Shown: piece after piece, positions 8,242 to 17,528 of the stretch | Position numbering within the stretch: position 1 is the stretch's first letter | Layout of the letters: every line of letters begins with the position of its first letter | Assembly: GCF_008180865.1 (NCBI RefSeq) | Contig: NZ_VTEX01000001.1 | Location: 829,261 to 893,260 of the forward strand | Direction: 5' to 3' | From: Rossellomorea aquimaris | Lineage (GTDB): Bacteria > Bacillota > Bacilli > Bacillales > Bacillaceae_B | Length of the DNA stretch: 64,000 bases | The notes under the pieces: model-generated | Told to the model about the DNA's origin: nothing | The model's input: the letters and a program-made list of their open reading frames with translations, nothing else | Databases searched by the model: none | Program-made: the position numbers and the translations under genes

Positions 8242-10014
8242 ATGTTCACATCGTTTCAATTAGAGGCTGTCCATCATACACCATTCCTCTTTTTTACAGG
8301 AAAAGGCGGAGTGGGGAAAACGTCTACGGCGAGTGCAACAGCCATTGCCCTTGCTGATGAAGGAAAAAGGGTGCTGATTGTCAGTACAGATCCAGCTTCC
8401 AATTTACAGGATGTATTAGAAACCGAACTTACCAATCAACCAAAACAAGTTCCAGGATTACCGAAATTATCCGCTTGTAATCTTGATCCGGAAGAAGCAG
8501 CAGCTTCATACCGTGAAAAAGTTATTGGACCATATAGAGGGAAGCTCCCAGAATCTGTAGTAAGTAATATGGAGGAACAACTGTCTGGTGCTTGTACAGT
8601 TGAAATTGCCGCTTTTGATGAGTTTACAAGCTTGCTTTCAGACCCTGCCATAGTAAATAAGTTTGATCATATTGTATTTGATACGGCACCGACAGGTCAT
8701 ACACTCCGATTACTGCAGCTTCCAACAGCTTGGACGGGATTCTTGGAAGAGAGTACACATGGAGCTTCTTGCTTGGGACCTCTTTCAGGGCTTGGAGACA
8801 AGAAGGATATGTATTCTTCCACTGTTAACGTTTTATCCGATAAGGAAAAAACAGCTCTTGTACTTGTTGCACGGCCGGATTCTTCATCGTTAATGGAAGC
8901 TGACCGGGCATCAACGGAACTCAAGGATATTGGAATAAAAAATCAAATGTTGATTGTAAATGGATTAATGGGTAAGCATCAATGGGATGATCCGATTGCA
9001 TCGGCCTTTTACAGCCGTCAGCAAGAAGCATTACGTTCAATGCCGATTGCTCTTAAGGAAATTCAAACGTATTCGCTACCTTATGTAGCGTATTCCTTAA
9101 CGGGAACGAATTCTTTGAGGCAATTATTCTCACATGTAGAGGTTAACCCGAATGCCGTAACTGTTGATGACGATGAATCAATTGAAATTCCCGGATTAAT
9201 AGAAGTGATAGATGACTTCTCCAAGAATAACACCCGAGTCATTTTCACAATGGGTAAAGGTGGAGTGGGGAAAACCACTATTGCTTCTGCCATTGCTGTT
9301 GGATTGGTTGAAAGGGGACATAAGGTACATTTAACCACAACAGATCCTGCAGCCCACTTAACTCATATGTTCCAAGAAGAACGAGGGAAGGACGACTTAA
9401 GAATCAGCCGGATCGACCCGCAAGAAACGGTTGAGTCGTATAAAAAGTCTGTTCTTTCTAAAGCTGCAGAGGGTCTCGATGAAGAAGGATTGGCGTATCT
9501 GGAGGAAGATTTAAACTCCCCTTGTACCGAAGAAATAGCCATCTTTCAATCTTTTGCAGAGATAGTAGGGAAAGCGGATGAAGAAATAGTCGTGATCGAT
9601 ACTGCTCCAACGGGTCATACTCTGCTTTTACTGGATGCGACTGAATCTTATACGAAAGAAGTGTCGCGTTCAAAAGGAGAGGTGGAAGATCATGTGAAAA
9701 ATCTTCTGCCACGTCTTCGTAATCCAAACGAAACGAGCGTAGTGATAGTGACATTACCTGAAGCTACCCCTGTTTTCGAAGCGAAACGACTCCAGGAAGA
9801 TTTGCATCGAGCGGAGATTCACCCAAAGTGGTGGATCATTAATCAAAGCCTATCTGCAACGGACACAACAGATCCCGTGTTAAGAGGCAGGTCTGTCTCA
9901 GAGCGGGAATGGATACAAAAAGTGCATTACGACTATGCAAACAAGACCGCTCTCATTCCATGGATGAGTGAAGAAAAGATAGGGTACAAAAAACTGATGG
10001 ACTTCTCTAAGTAA
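8242..10014 (+). CDS. arsA: ArsA arsenite-transporting ATPase
   Basis: The 590-residue protein is made of two homologous halves. The P-loops are GKGGVGKT at 20-27 and 338-345, and the DTAPTGHT signal transduction motifs start at 147 and 453. Metal-site cysteines Cys118, Cys177 and Cys428 correspond to Cys113, Cys172 and Cys422 of the E. coli enzyme. It couples ATP hydrolysis to arsenite export through ArsB at the inner face of the membrane, receiving arsenite from ArsD. arsA is frequent in plasmid-type operons but absent from many Bacillus arsRBC loci. Confidence 0.95.
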   Translation: MFTSFQLEAVHHTPFLFFTGKGGVGKTSTASATAIALADEGKRVLIVSTDPASNLQDVLETELTNQPKQVPGLPKLSACNLDPEEAAASYREKVIGPYRGKLPESVVSNMEEQLSGACTVEIAAFDEFTSLLSDPAIVNKFDHIVFDTAPTGHTLRLLQLPTAWTGFLEESTHGASCLGPLSGLGDKKDMYSSTVNVLSDKEKTALVLVARPDSSSLMEADRASTELKDIGIKNQMLIVNGLMGKHQWDDPIASAFYSRQQEALRSMPIALKEIQTYSLPYVAYSLTGTNSLRQLFSHVEVNPNAVTVDDDESIEIPGLIEVIDDFSKNNTRVIFTMGKGGVGKTTIASAIAVGLVERGHKVHLTTTDPAAHLTHMFQEERGKDDLRISRIDPQETVESYKKSVLSKAAEGLDEEGLAYLEEDLNSPCTEEIAIFQSFAEIVGKADEEIVVIDTAPTGHTLLLLDATESYTKEVSRSKGEVEDHVKNLLPRLRNPNETSVVIVTLPEATPVFEAKRLQEDLHRAEIHPKWWIINQSLSATDTTDPVLRGRSVSEREWIQKVHYDYANKTALIPWMSEEKIGYKKLMDFSK

Positions 10015-10026
10015 AGGTGGATAACA

Positions 10027-10443
10027 ATGAATTATAATGAATTAGTGAAAGACCGAATTTATATCGGGGGTTTCGAAGATGTGGACTCAGTTCGTGATAA
10101 AGTGGATATAATTGTCGACTTACGAGCTGAAGCACCTGGAGTGGAATTTGATGATGTGTCCCGCATGCATCGTCCAATTGTAGAGAATGCTGATCAACAA
10201 GAAGAGTCCATAAGGCATGCAATCGATGAAGTGGTAACAGCCTATCAAAATGGCAAAAACATCTACTTCCACTGTAACGGAGGAAGTAACCGGACAGGCA
10301 CGGTCGCAGCAGGAACTCTACTGTCACTGGGAGAAGCCTCCACACTCGAAGAAGCTGAAACGAAAGCAAAGAATGTCCGACCAAAAATCAACATCAAACC
10401 AGAACTGAAAAATGTATTAAAAGAGTTATATCCAAAGAATTGA
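10027..10443 (+). CDS. Dual-specificity/tyrosine phosphatase-like protein in the ars operon
   Basis: The 138-residue protein carries the cysteine phosphatase P-loop HCNGGSNRTG, with nucleophile Cys83 and Arg89 (C-x5-R). It resembles atypical dual-specificity phosphatases. It starts 12 bp after arsA with a GGTGG-type ribosome site, so it is co-transcribed with arsDA. Arsenate is a phosphate analogue, and a second arsenate reductase or a phosphoprotein phosphatase are both possible; neither is shown by the sequence. The stop codon overlaps the first bases of a dispersed repeat copy at 10442. Confidence 0.8.
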   Translation: MNYNELVKDRIYIGGFEDVDSVRDKVDIIVDLRAEAPGVEFDDVSRMHRPIVENADQQEESIRHAIDEVVTAYQNGKNIYFHCNGGSNRTGTVAAGTLLSLGEASTLEEAETKAKNVRPKINIKPELKNVLKELYPKN

Positions 10444-10454
10444 GGGACGGACCT
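10442..10454 (+). repeat. GGACGGACC element, single copy
   Basis: GAGGGACGGACCT overlaps the TGA stop codon (10441-10443) of the phosphatase gene. No inverted partner was seen nearby. Confidence 0.75.
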
Positions 10455-10479
10455 TAAAAAGAAATGGGGATTGTTTACA

Positions 10480-10755
10480 ATGAATATTACGAATGAAGCA
10501 AAAGAATTACTGTTGAATGCAATGGAAGAGAACAGATCGGAAGGTATCAGATTTTTTCTTAATCAAGGGGGATGCTGTGGGCCACAAATTGGCGTTTCTT
10601 TAGATTCAGCTCAAGCAACAGATAAAGTGGAAGAAATTAATGGGGTTTCGGTTGCCTTTGATACGAATGTGATTTCTATGACTGATGATATCACATTAGA
10701 TGTCCAAGATGGGGGATTAGTATTAGTGGGTGTTCCGGATAGCGGCTGCTGTTAA
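10480..10755 (+). CDS. Small HesB/IscA-like cysteine-paired protein
   Basis: The 91-residue protein has a beta-rich HesB/IscA-like layout, with Cys32-Cys33 in GGCCGPQIGVS and Cys90-Cys91 at the extreme C-terminus (SGCC). The cysteines are placed as in A-type Fe-S scaffold proteins but are doubled. GGGGA at 10466-10470 gives proper spacing to the ATG at 10480; an upstream in-frame TTG at 10471 abuts it. It closes the arsenic operon. It might buffer As(III) or repair Fe-S clusters, and both are inference. The HesB relation itself is tentative. Confidence 0.7.
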   Translation: MNITNEAKELLLNAMEENRSEGIRFFLNQGGCCGPQIGVSLDSAQATDKVEEINGVSVAFDTNVISMTDDITLDVQDGGLVLVGVPDSGCC

Positions 10756-10773
10756 GGTCATCCTAAATAGAAT

Positions 10774-10817
10774 AAGTCTGTTCTGGGTACTTTTGTACTT
10801 AGAAACAGGCTTTTTTT
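10774..10817. terminator. Terminator of the ars operon
   Basis: AAGTCTGTTCT near 10774 pairs with AGAAACAGGCTT, with a bulge, followed by seven T residues to 10817. Confidence 0.75.
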
Positions 10818-10848
10818 GATGATGAAAGAACAATTTCCAATGAAGAAA

Positions 10849-10876
10849 ACCAGCAAAGGACATAATCCCTGCTGGT
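10849..10876 (-). terminator. Terminator of the M4 protease gene
   Basis: ACCAGCA (10849-10855) and TGCTGGT (10870-10876) form a perfect stem. On the minus strand a TTTTCTTC tract follows. It is 12 bp past the protease stop. Confidence 0.75.
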
Positions 10877-10888
10877 CTGGCAAACTCT

Positions 10889-12538
<1,650 letters not shown>

Positions 12539-12791
12539 CTAAAAATTCTGTCAAAAATAGATTATCATACGAACGAAGAAGAAGGTATTGAGAAAATGAA
12601 GGACTTTTTGAGGATATAGAGTAGACCATTAATAGTAGTATTCAGGAAAATTTTCATGAAAACGAATCTTTATATAAGATATAAATCTTTTGTTAGAATT
12701 TGTAATTTTTTTAGTGTTAATATAAGCGGGTAGGGTTATAAAAGGAGAGTGGTTTTTTCTATTTTGTTGGGGAAATAGATTCAATCAATGT

Positions 12792-12827
12792 AAAACACCC
12801 CTCAACCAATTGGTTGAGGGGTGTTTT
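12792..12827. terminator. Perfect-palindrome terminator of the subtilase gene
   Basis: The 36-bp stretch is a perfect palindrome with arms AAAACACCCCTCAACCAA and its complement, followed by T residues on the minus strand. It begins 9 bp beyond the subtilase stop and can act in both directions. Confidence 0.85.
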
Positions 12828-12835
12828 ACACTTTT

Positions 12836-14050
12836 TTAGTATCTTACAGCATCGTAAGAGTTAATTCTTCCATGCTGGAAGTAAGAGCCTGTACCGCTGA
12901 TAGGATCAGCTGTTTGTTCGATCGCTTGACGGATTTGAACATTGTTTCGTCCTTGCCCTGCAAGTAATCCCGCTAAACCTGCAACGTGAGGTGAAGCCAT
13001 CGATGTACCTGACATGTATGAGTAGCCGTTGTTAGGTACGGTAGAAGCGATATCAACTCCTGGAGCGGTTACATCCACCCAAGTTCCATAGTTTGAGAAA
13101 GAAGCTTTACGGTCTCTGGAATCAACTGCTCCTACTGCAATGGCGTTAGGGTAAGAAGCTGGCTCAAACGTTGTTGATACTCCGTCATTTCCTGCAGCGG
13201 CAATGACGACAGACCCTTTGTTCCACGCATAGTCAACCGCACTTTTTAACGTTGTTGTATTACAGTCGCAACCAAGAGAAAGATTTAGAACTTCAGCGCC
13301 TTGATCTGCAGCGTAACGAATACCTGCCGCGATATCATCAAGTGATCCACTTCCGTTGGCATCTAATACCCGAACGGCAAGAATCTTTGTATTAGGAGCC
13401 ATACCGGCAACCCCGGTTCCGTTGTTCGTTTCAGCCGCAGCGGTACCAGCTACATGTGTACCATGTCCATTTAAATCCATCGGATAATAATCATTGTCGA
13501 CGAAATCATATCCACGAATCGTTTTGCCGTCTAAGTCAGGGTGGTTATAATCTACACCTGTATCAAGAACGGCGATTTCCTGACCGCTGCTCCCGCGTGC
13601 AAGATCCCATGCACTAGGTGTATACGTGTTTTGTGGTCCATATTGATATCCTTGGTAGTAATAATCATTTGGGGTCCAGGTGGCTGAGAAAGTATAGTTA
13701 GGTTCAGCGTATTCTACATTAGGATTCTTACTTAATGCTTTTACAGTTGCTTCTACATTTCCTACTTTTAACACTTCAAAAGGCTTCTTCTTACTAGCTT
13801 TTTCCTTTACTGCAGAAGCATTCACTTTTTTGAGAGTGTTTCCTTTTTCAGACTCTGCCACACCGTCTTTAAATTTTACAATAACCTCACCTTTTGTATA
13901 GCTGCCTTTTTCGAGGCTTTTACTGACAACTGTCTTTTTCGGGGCTTTCTCAAGAGGGTTTTGATCTTGTGCAAAGGCACTTCCTCCGAAACTAGGTACG
14001 AGAGCAAGTGAAGCAGCTAGAGATAAAGCAGCAATTTTTTTAAACTTCAT
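12836..14050 (-). CDS. Secreted subtilisin-family serine protease (S8)
   Basis: The 404-residue prepro-enzyme has a signal peptide ending near AFA-QDQ (residue 28), an I9-type propeptide region (about 50-120), and a thermitase-like catalytic domain. The catalytic triad is Asp163 (AVLDTGVD), His196 (NGHGTHVAG) and Ser350 (SGTSMASPHVAG), with oxyanion Asn288 (AAAGND). Cys261 and Cys263 form a CDC pair unusual for secreted subtilases. It is an extracellular alkaline-type protease. The ATG start follows GGAGG, and the gene has its own terminator. Confidence 0.95.
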   Translation of the reverse strand: MKFKKIAALSLAASLALVPSFGGSAFAQDQNPLEKAPKKTVVSKSLEKGSYTKGEVIVKFKDGVAESEKGNTLKKVNASAVKEKASKKKPFEVLKVGNVEATVKALSKNPNVEYAEPNYTFSATWTPNDYYYQGYQYGPQNTYTPSAWDLARGSSGQEIAVLDTGVDYNHPDLDGKTIRGYDFVDNDYYPMDLNGHGTHVAGTAAAETNNGTGVAGMAPNTKILAVRVLDANGSGSLDDIAAGIRYAADQGAEVLNLSLGCDCNTTTLKSAVDYAWNKGSVVIAAAGNDGVSTTFEPASYPNAIAVGAVDSRDRKASFSNYGTWVDVTAPGVDIASTVPNNGYSYMSGTSMASPHVAGLAGLLAGQGRNNVQIRQAIEQTADPISGTGSYFQHGRINSYDAVRY

Positions 14051-14393
14051 AATAGCATTCCTCCGATTTTCTTTTTTTGGCTCAACGACAAATGAATGGA
14101 TTAGTGAAACGTTTGCTTGTGGAATAACCTCCTCTTATGAAAATTCACAAGAATAATTGAGAGTGTGTATGAGAAAGTATGTATATGATTCTTGCTAACT
14201 AGGATTCTAGCAGACCCTTCCAAAAAACAGAATAGGTCAACAATTCAGAATATGTAAATTTTTGGGAGTTAAGGGGTGGCCAAATGCAAAAATCACCGAG
14301 ATTCAAGAAAACTTTCCTCCACACTCCCACAAAAACAAAAATAACCATAGGAAAACAGTCCCGCATTTTCCCAACCTCATTATTAAAATTTTT
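14051..14393. other. Spacer without recognised genes
   Basis: This stretch holds the upstream region of the subtilase gene. The reading frames in it have no recognisable protein character and no convincing ribosome site. No clear promoter could be fixed by eye. Confidence 0.5.
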
Positions 14394-14492
14394 GAGGGAC
14401 GGACCTCCATTTTTATTGAAAAGAGTATGGTGATTATGCATAAATGCTAAAAATTGCATCATTAGAGAGATGGATTTAGAGGTCCGTCCCTC
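14394..14492. repeat. GGACGGACC palindromic element, second paired copy
   Basis: GAGGGACGGACCTC (14394-14407) and its exact reverse complement GAGGTCCGTCCCTC (14479-14492) enclose 71 bp. The arrangement matches the copy at 7738-7797, but the internal sequence is unrelated. Confidence 0.85.
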
Positions 14493-14513
14493 TAGGAAGG
14501 GGAGAGTGGAGGG

Positions 14514-14551
14514 CAACATTACTTATATTACTCAACATTACTTATATTACT
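14514..14551. repeat. Perfect 19-bp tandem duplication
   Basis: CAACATTACTTATATTACT occurs twice head to tail (14514-14532 and 14533-14551), between the palindromic element and the rsbR-like terminator. Confidence 0.85.
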
Positions 14552-14559
14552 TATAAGAA

Positions 14560-14586
14560 AAAGGACTTCTGTCTATGAAGTCCTTT
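14560..14586 (-). terminator. Terminator of the RsbR-like gene
   Basis: AAAGGACTTC (14560-14569) pairs with GAAGTCCTTT (14577-14586). On the minus strand a T-rich tract follows. Confidence 0.75.
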
Positions 14587-14604
14587 AGGTTATGCTATAT
14601 CATT

Positions 14605-15420
14605 TTAATGATTTTCTACTGCTTTATTTAAAGATTGATAGATTTTCAAGCTTGAAATGTTTATTCCCATCTGTACAAATTCGATACTCATTTCTGGGCG
14701 CATACCCGATAAAATCGGTTCGATTCCCAATAATTTAAGGCTGTCAATCAATTTCATGATTCCCTGTTGGAACAATGGATTCACTTCATACACACCGGAA
14801 AGATCGATGATTAATTTATGAATGGATAGCTTTTTACACTCAAGAAGGACATGCTCAGCCATCATTTCTCCACGTACTTCATCCACTTGTCCAATGAGAG
14901 GCAATACTGCCAAGTCGGAGAAGATGGGAACGACTGGAGTGGATAAGGACAAATACTTTTCTTCAGATATTTTCAGCTGTTCTTCTGCATACTCACTATA
15001 TGCTTCACAAAAAGCAGAAATCATAGTGGTGAATGTGTGATCGATATCGTTTGTGATTTGCAGTAGGATATCTTTAGAAATGGTTGCTTCATTGTGCAAA
15101 ACGATATTTTCTAATATCACTTTTTTATATAAGGATGATTTACTTATGGACATGTGCAAAGGAACTCCTTGGCCTGAAGCAAGTCTTCCAACTTCCTTTC
15201 CCCACTGACTTGATTTGTCTAAGTTATTTTCTCCCCTTAGCAAGCCTTCACCTATAAGTTCGATAAGCTGCTCAAAATAAGGAAGGCTTTCAATTCTTCG
15301 TGCTTCCACGTAAATTGTTGGATAAGCAGCTAAAAGCTCTGAGAAAATGTTATTGGCGATTTCATGCTTTCTCTCAATCAGTTGATCCCCAATAGAAGTA
15401 GTGATTGTGTGGTGAGTCAT
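14605..15420 (-). CDS. RsbR-type stressosome co-antagonist with STAS domain
   Basis: The 271-residue protein has the RsbR layout: an N-terminal non-heme globin-like helical domain (about 1-150), then a C-terminal STAS domain (about 158-268). RsbR proteins assemble with RsbS and RsbT and control release of sigma-B. The segments holding the RsbT-phosphorylated threonines of RsbRA read GQVDEVR and YEVNPLF here, so both positions appear to be replaced (Glu181 and Pro215). That suggests a variant subunit not controlled by phosphorylation. It is a single-gene unit with its own terminator. Confidence 0.85.
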   Translation of the reverse strand: MTHHTITTSIGDQLIERKHEIANNIFSELLAAYPTIYVEARRIESLPYFEQLIELIGEGLLRGENNLDKSSQWGKEVGRLASGQGVPLHMSISKSSLYKKVILENIVLHNEATISKDILLQITNDIDHTFTTMISAFCEAYSEYAEEQLKISEEKYLSLSTPVVPIFSDLAVLPLIGQVDEVRGEMMAEHVLLECKKLSIHKLIIDLSGVYEVNPLFQQGIMKLIDSLKLLGIEPILSGMRPEMSIEFVQMGINISSLKIYQSLNKAVENH

Positions 15421-15515
15421 TTTTCTCCTCCAGATGTATGATTTTCCTTTATTATAAAGTATTATTAATTTTTAGTATAGGCTGGAAAGACTAGAATAAT
15501 AGTATACCAGGTATA

Positions 15516-15544
15516 TTGACAATATGATGTCATTACCTTATAAT
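15516..15544 (+). promoter_or_regulatory. Consensus sigma-A promoter of the T-box leader
   Basis: TTGACA (15516-15521), a 17-bp spacer and TATAAT (15539-15544) match the consensus completely. It lies just upstream of the T-box leader. Confidence 0.85.
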
Positions 15545-15569
15545 TTCATTAATTTAAAATATTTCCAAT

Positions 15570-15840
15570 TAACGATGAAGAGAAAATTATAATGGAGTAA
15601 TTGATGTACAGAGAGCTCTATTAGCTGAAAAAGAGCCATCATGTTCATTATGGTAAAAGACTTGGAGTTATGTATGAAGCTCTTTCAGGCAGTGAATACA
15701 TCGGTTTCTCCCGTTATAGAGATAGGATATACAATGTATCCAAAGAGGTTGGTATGGTGACATGCCAACAAACTGAGGTGGTACCGCGAAAAATAAACTC
15801 TCGTCCTCAAGAATTATTTCTTGAGAATGAGAGTTTTTTA
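15570..15840 (+). promoter_or_regulatory. T-box leader upstream of a GNAT gene
   Basis: The canonical T-box sequence AGGTGGTACCGCG is at 15776-15788, followed by a terminator (AAACTCTC at 15795-15802 with GAGAGTTT at 15829-15836, then T residues). Upstream are GATGAAGAG, AGTA and CAGAGAGC with the stem I apical element. T-boxes sense uncharged tRNA and usually precede aminoacyl-tRNA synthetase or amino-acid genes. The specifier triplet could not be fixed; the 3' side of the specifier loop reads TGTTCATTATGG, and ATT or TAT are candidates. Confidence 0.88.
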
Positions 15841-15864
15841 TTTTGATAAAGAGGAGTGTTTTGT

Positions 15865-16425
15865 ATGAACCCTGTATTACTTGAAGTTCCACCAGTGTTA
15901 GAAACGGAGAGGTTAGTACTAAGAATGCCTCAGCCAGGTGATGGCAGGTCAGTAAATGCAGCCATTAAGGCTTCACTATCTGAATTAAAGCCGTGGTTAG
16001 GATTTGCACAAAATGACCCTTCAGTAGAAGATACGGAAACGAACACCCGTGAAGCTCATGCGAAATTTCTAACAAGGGAAAGTTTGAGGTACCTCATCTT
16101 CCGAAAAGATACAAATGAATTCGTCGGTTCAACAGGCTTTCACAACATTGAATGGAGTGTTCCAAAATTTGAAATCGGTTATTGGATTGATACCAGAATG
16201 AGTGGGCATGGTTACATGATGGAAGCAGTTGGGAAATTGACCGATTTCGCCTTAACTGAATTAAAAGGAAAAAGAGTGGAAATCAGGTGTGAATCCACAA
16301 ATGGGAGAAGCAGGAGAATTCCTGAAAGGCTTGGCTATATACTGGAAGGAATTCTGCGCAATGAGGATCTTTCGGTTGATGGGGAACGGTTAACCGATAC
16401 GTGTGTGTATGGAAAATATAAATAG
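15865..16425 (+). CDS. RimJ/RimL-type GNAT acetyltransferase under T-box control
   Basis: The 186-residue protein belongs to the ribosomal-protein/aminoacyl-type GNAT group: LETERLVLRMPQPGDG at the N-terminus, then EIGYWIDTRMSGHGYMMEA over the acetyl-CoA site, then RRIPERLGY. AGAGGAG (15850-15856) points to the ATG at 15865 rather than the overlapping GTG at 15856. Its only visible control is the T-box, so expression should rise when one tRNA is uncharged. Substrates of this group include ribosomal protein N-termini and small amines; the T-box suggests an amino-acid or translation-related one (inference). The stop lies inside a 44-bp palindrome. Confidence 0.88.
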   Translation: MNPVLLEVPPVLETERLVLRMPQPGDGRSVNAAIKASLSELKPWLGFAQNDPSVEDTETNTREAHAKFLTRESLRYLIFRKDTNEFVGSTGFHNIEWSVPKFEIGYWIDTRMSGHGYMMEAVGKLTDFALTELKGKRVEIRCESTNGRSRRIPERLGYILEGILRNEDLSVDGERLTDTCVYGKYK

Positions 16426-16464
16426 ATGAAGCATGGTCTTAATTAAGACCATGCTTCATCTATT
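16421..16464. repeat. Perfect 44-bp palindrome over the GNAT stop codon
   Basis: Arms of 22 bp (AATAGATGAAGCATGGTCTTAA and its complement, split at 16442/16443) are exactly self-complementary and include the stop codon at 16423-16425. No T tract follows. It may act as a transcription end or mRNA stabiliser. Confidence 0.85.
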
Positions 16465-16671
16465 AACCGTCATTGAATTGACTACTTATTTTTAAGCAGA
16501 TTCTTATGGTTTCGAAAGAATTTTTCTTATGAATGAATTTATATATTTTAGAAAAAACATGGGGACATTGCACCGGCAAAGGAGGAAGTGAAACCGCCTC
16601 GTTTACATATAGCAATTTTTAAAAGAAGAGGCGTTTCTAAAATGAAAACTGCCTATGTAATGAGTGACTCC

Positions 16672-17217
16672 TTAAGACATCTCCCAATCTTTTCTCAACA
16701 AACTATACGTTACAAGGTCTTCATAATGATCATATAACCATTGACCATCCCGCGTGATACCTTCCTTGTCAAATCCCAAACGTTCCGGGATGTCAATGCT
16801 TTTCTTATTGTTGATGGCACATTGGATTTCTACCCTGTTGATGCCCATTTCACTAAATAGATAGTTTAATAGAGCAGAAACGGCTCGTGTAATGATCCCT
16901 TTTCCTTCTGCTTCTTCCGAAAGAAGGTATCCAATACTGGTGCTCTTGCTTTTCCAATCAATATAATGCAGCCCGATCATACCGACTAATCTCCCTTGAT
17001 AGCGTATTCCGGCATCGAATCCGTTGTTATCCGCATAATTCCGTATCCAGATGGGTATGATCGACTCTAAATCCTGTGGGGACTTCCGTTTATCGACCCA
17101 AAGAAGCCACTGGCGAAGATGATCCCGGTTGGAATCAATCAGTTCGTATAACTCCTCTTTGTGGTGCTGCTGAAATAGCTCGATCGAGATTTCTTGATCT
17201 ACTTTGAAAGAAAACAT
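16672..17217 (-). CDS. YdaF-like ribosomal-protein-type GNAT acetyltransferase
   Basis: The 181-residue protein closely follows the Bacillus YdaF pattern: IRNYADNNGFDAGIRYQG, IGYLLSEEAEGKGIITRA at the acetyl-CoA pyrophosphate loop (EGKGI), then INNKKSIDIPERLGF and a C-terminal DLVTYSLLRKDW. YdaF is annotated as a ribosomal-protein-serine acetyltransferase by homology, and the true substrate is uncertain. An AGGAG site precedes the ATG at 17217. The gene stands alone, convergent with the T-box-controlled GNAT. Confidence 0.88.
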   Translation of the reverse strand: MFSFKVDQEISIELFQQHHKEELYELIDSNRDHLRQWLLWVDKRKSPQDLESIIPIWIRNYADNNGFDAGIRYQGRLVGMIGLHYIDWKSKSTSIGYLLSEEAEGKGIITRAVSALLNYLFSEMGINRVEIQCAINNKKSIDIPERLGFDKEGITRDGQWLYDHYEDLVTYSLLRKDWEMS

Positions 17218-17354
17218 GGGAACATCTCCTTTAATATATTTAGAAGATTATACCATATGTATGTTGCTTCTTTCTAGGCTTTTTATCATAATGTGATTCA
17301 ACCGAATTTATTTTATAATAGAAGAACGAACAACAACTTAAAGGAGGTGGTGAC

Positions 17355-17444
17355 ATGGTAATGAAAACAAACTTACCAGAGTCCAAAGCGTCTCATGCAA
17401 AGCCTATTATTAGAAAGGCGATACTTTGCATGGGGGGACGCTGA
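17355..17444 (+). CDS. Putative 29-residue leader peptide
   Basis: The ATG at 17355 follows AAAGGAGGTGGTGA, one of the strongest ribosome sites in the window, and is followed by 29 sense codons (MVMKTNLPESKASHAKPI and on to a terminal GGR) and TGA. Its codons run through the 5' arm and loop of a long hairpin, and the stop is at that hairpin's end. This arrangement is that of the leader peptides of translational attenuators in erm-type resistance genes. The peptide itself was not recognised. Translation is inferred only from the ribosome site. Confidence 0.55.
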   Translation: MVMKTNLPESKASHAKPIIRKAILCMGGR

Positions 17445-17519
17445 CTGATCGCCCTTAAAGTTCATTTCTAGTAAGTCGGCTTTGCACCTTATTTACTTTA
17501 TTAATCAGAAAATAAGGGG
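17387..17519 (+). promoter_or_regulatory. Attenuator-like leader with mutually exclusive hairpins
   Basis: Structure 1 pairs AGCGTC with GACGCT (17387-17392, 17437-17442) and CATGCAAAG with CTTTGCATG (17394-17402, 17424-17432). Structure 2 pairs TGCAAAGCC with GGCTTTGCA (17396-17404, 17478-17486) and TAGAAA with TTTCTA (17411-17416, 17465-17470). The two use the same 5' segment and exclude each other. A third stem, CCTTATTT with AAATAAGG (17487-17494, 17510-17517), covers the AAGGGG ribosome site of the gene at 17529. Confidence 0.7.
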
Positions 17520-17528
17520 CTGACTGAA

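Noticed and set aside
7386..8249. 287-codon minus-strand open frame opposite arsC and arsD
   Set aside because: It lies antisense to two certain genes and across a terminator and repeat, has no ribosome site and no recognisable domain.
14199..14519. 106-codon minus-strand open frame over the palindromic element
   Set aside because: Crosses both arms of the dispersed repeat, no ribosome site, no protein character.
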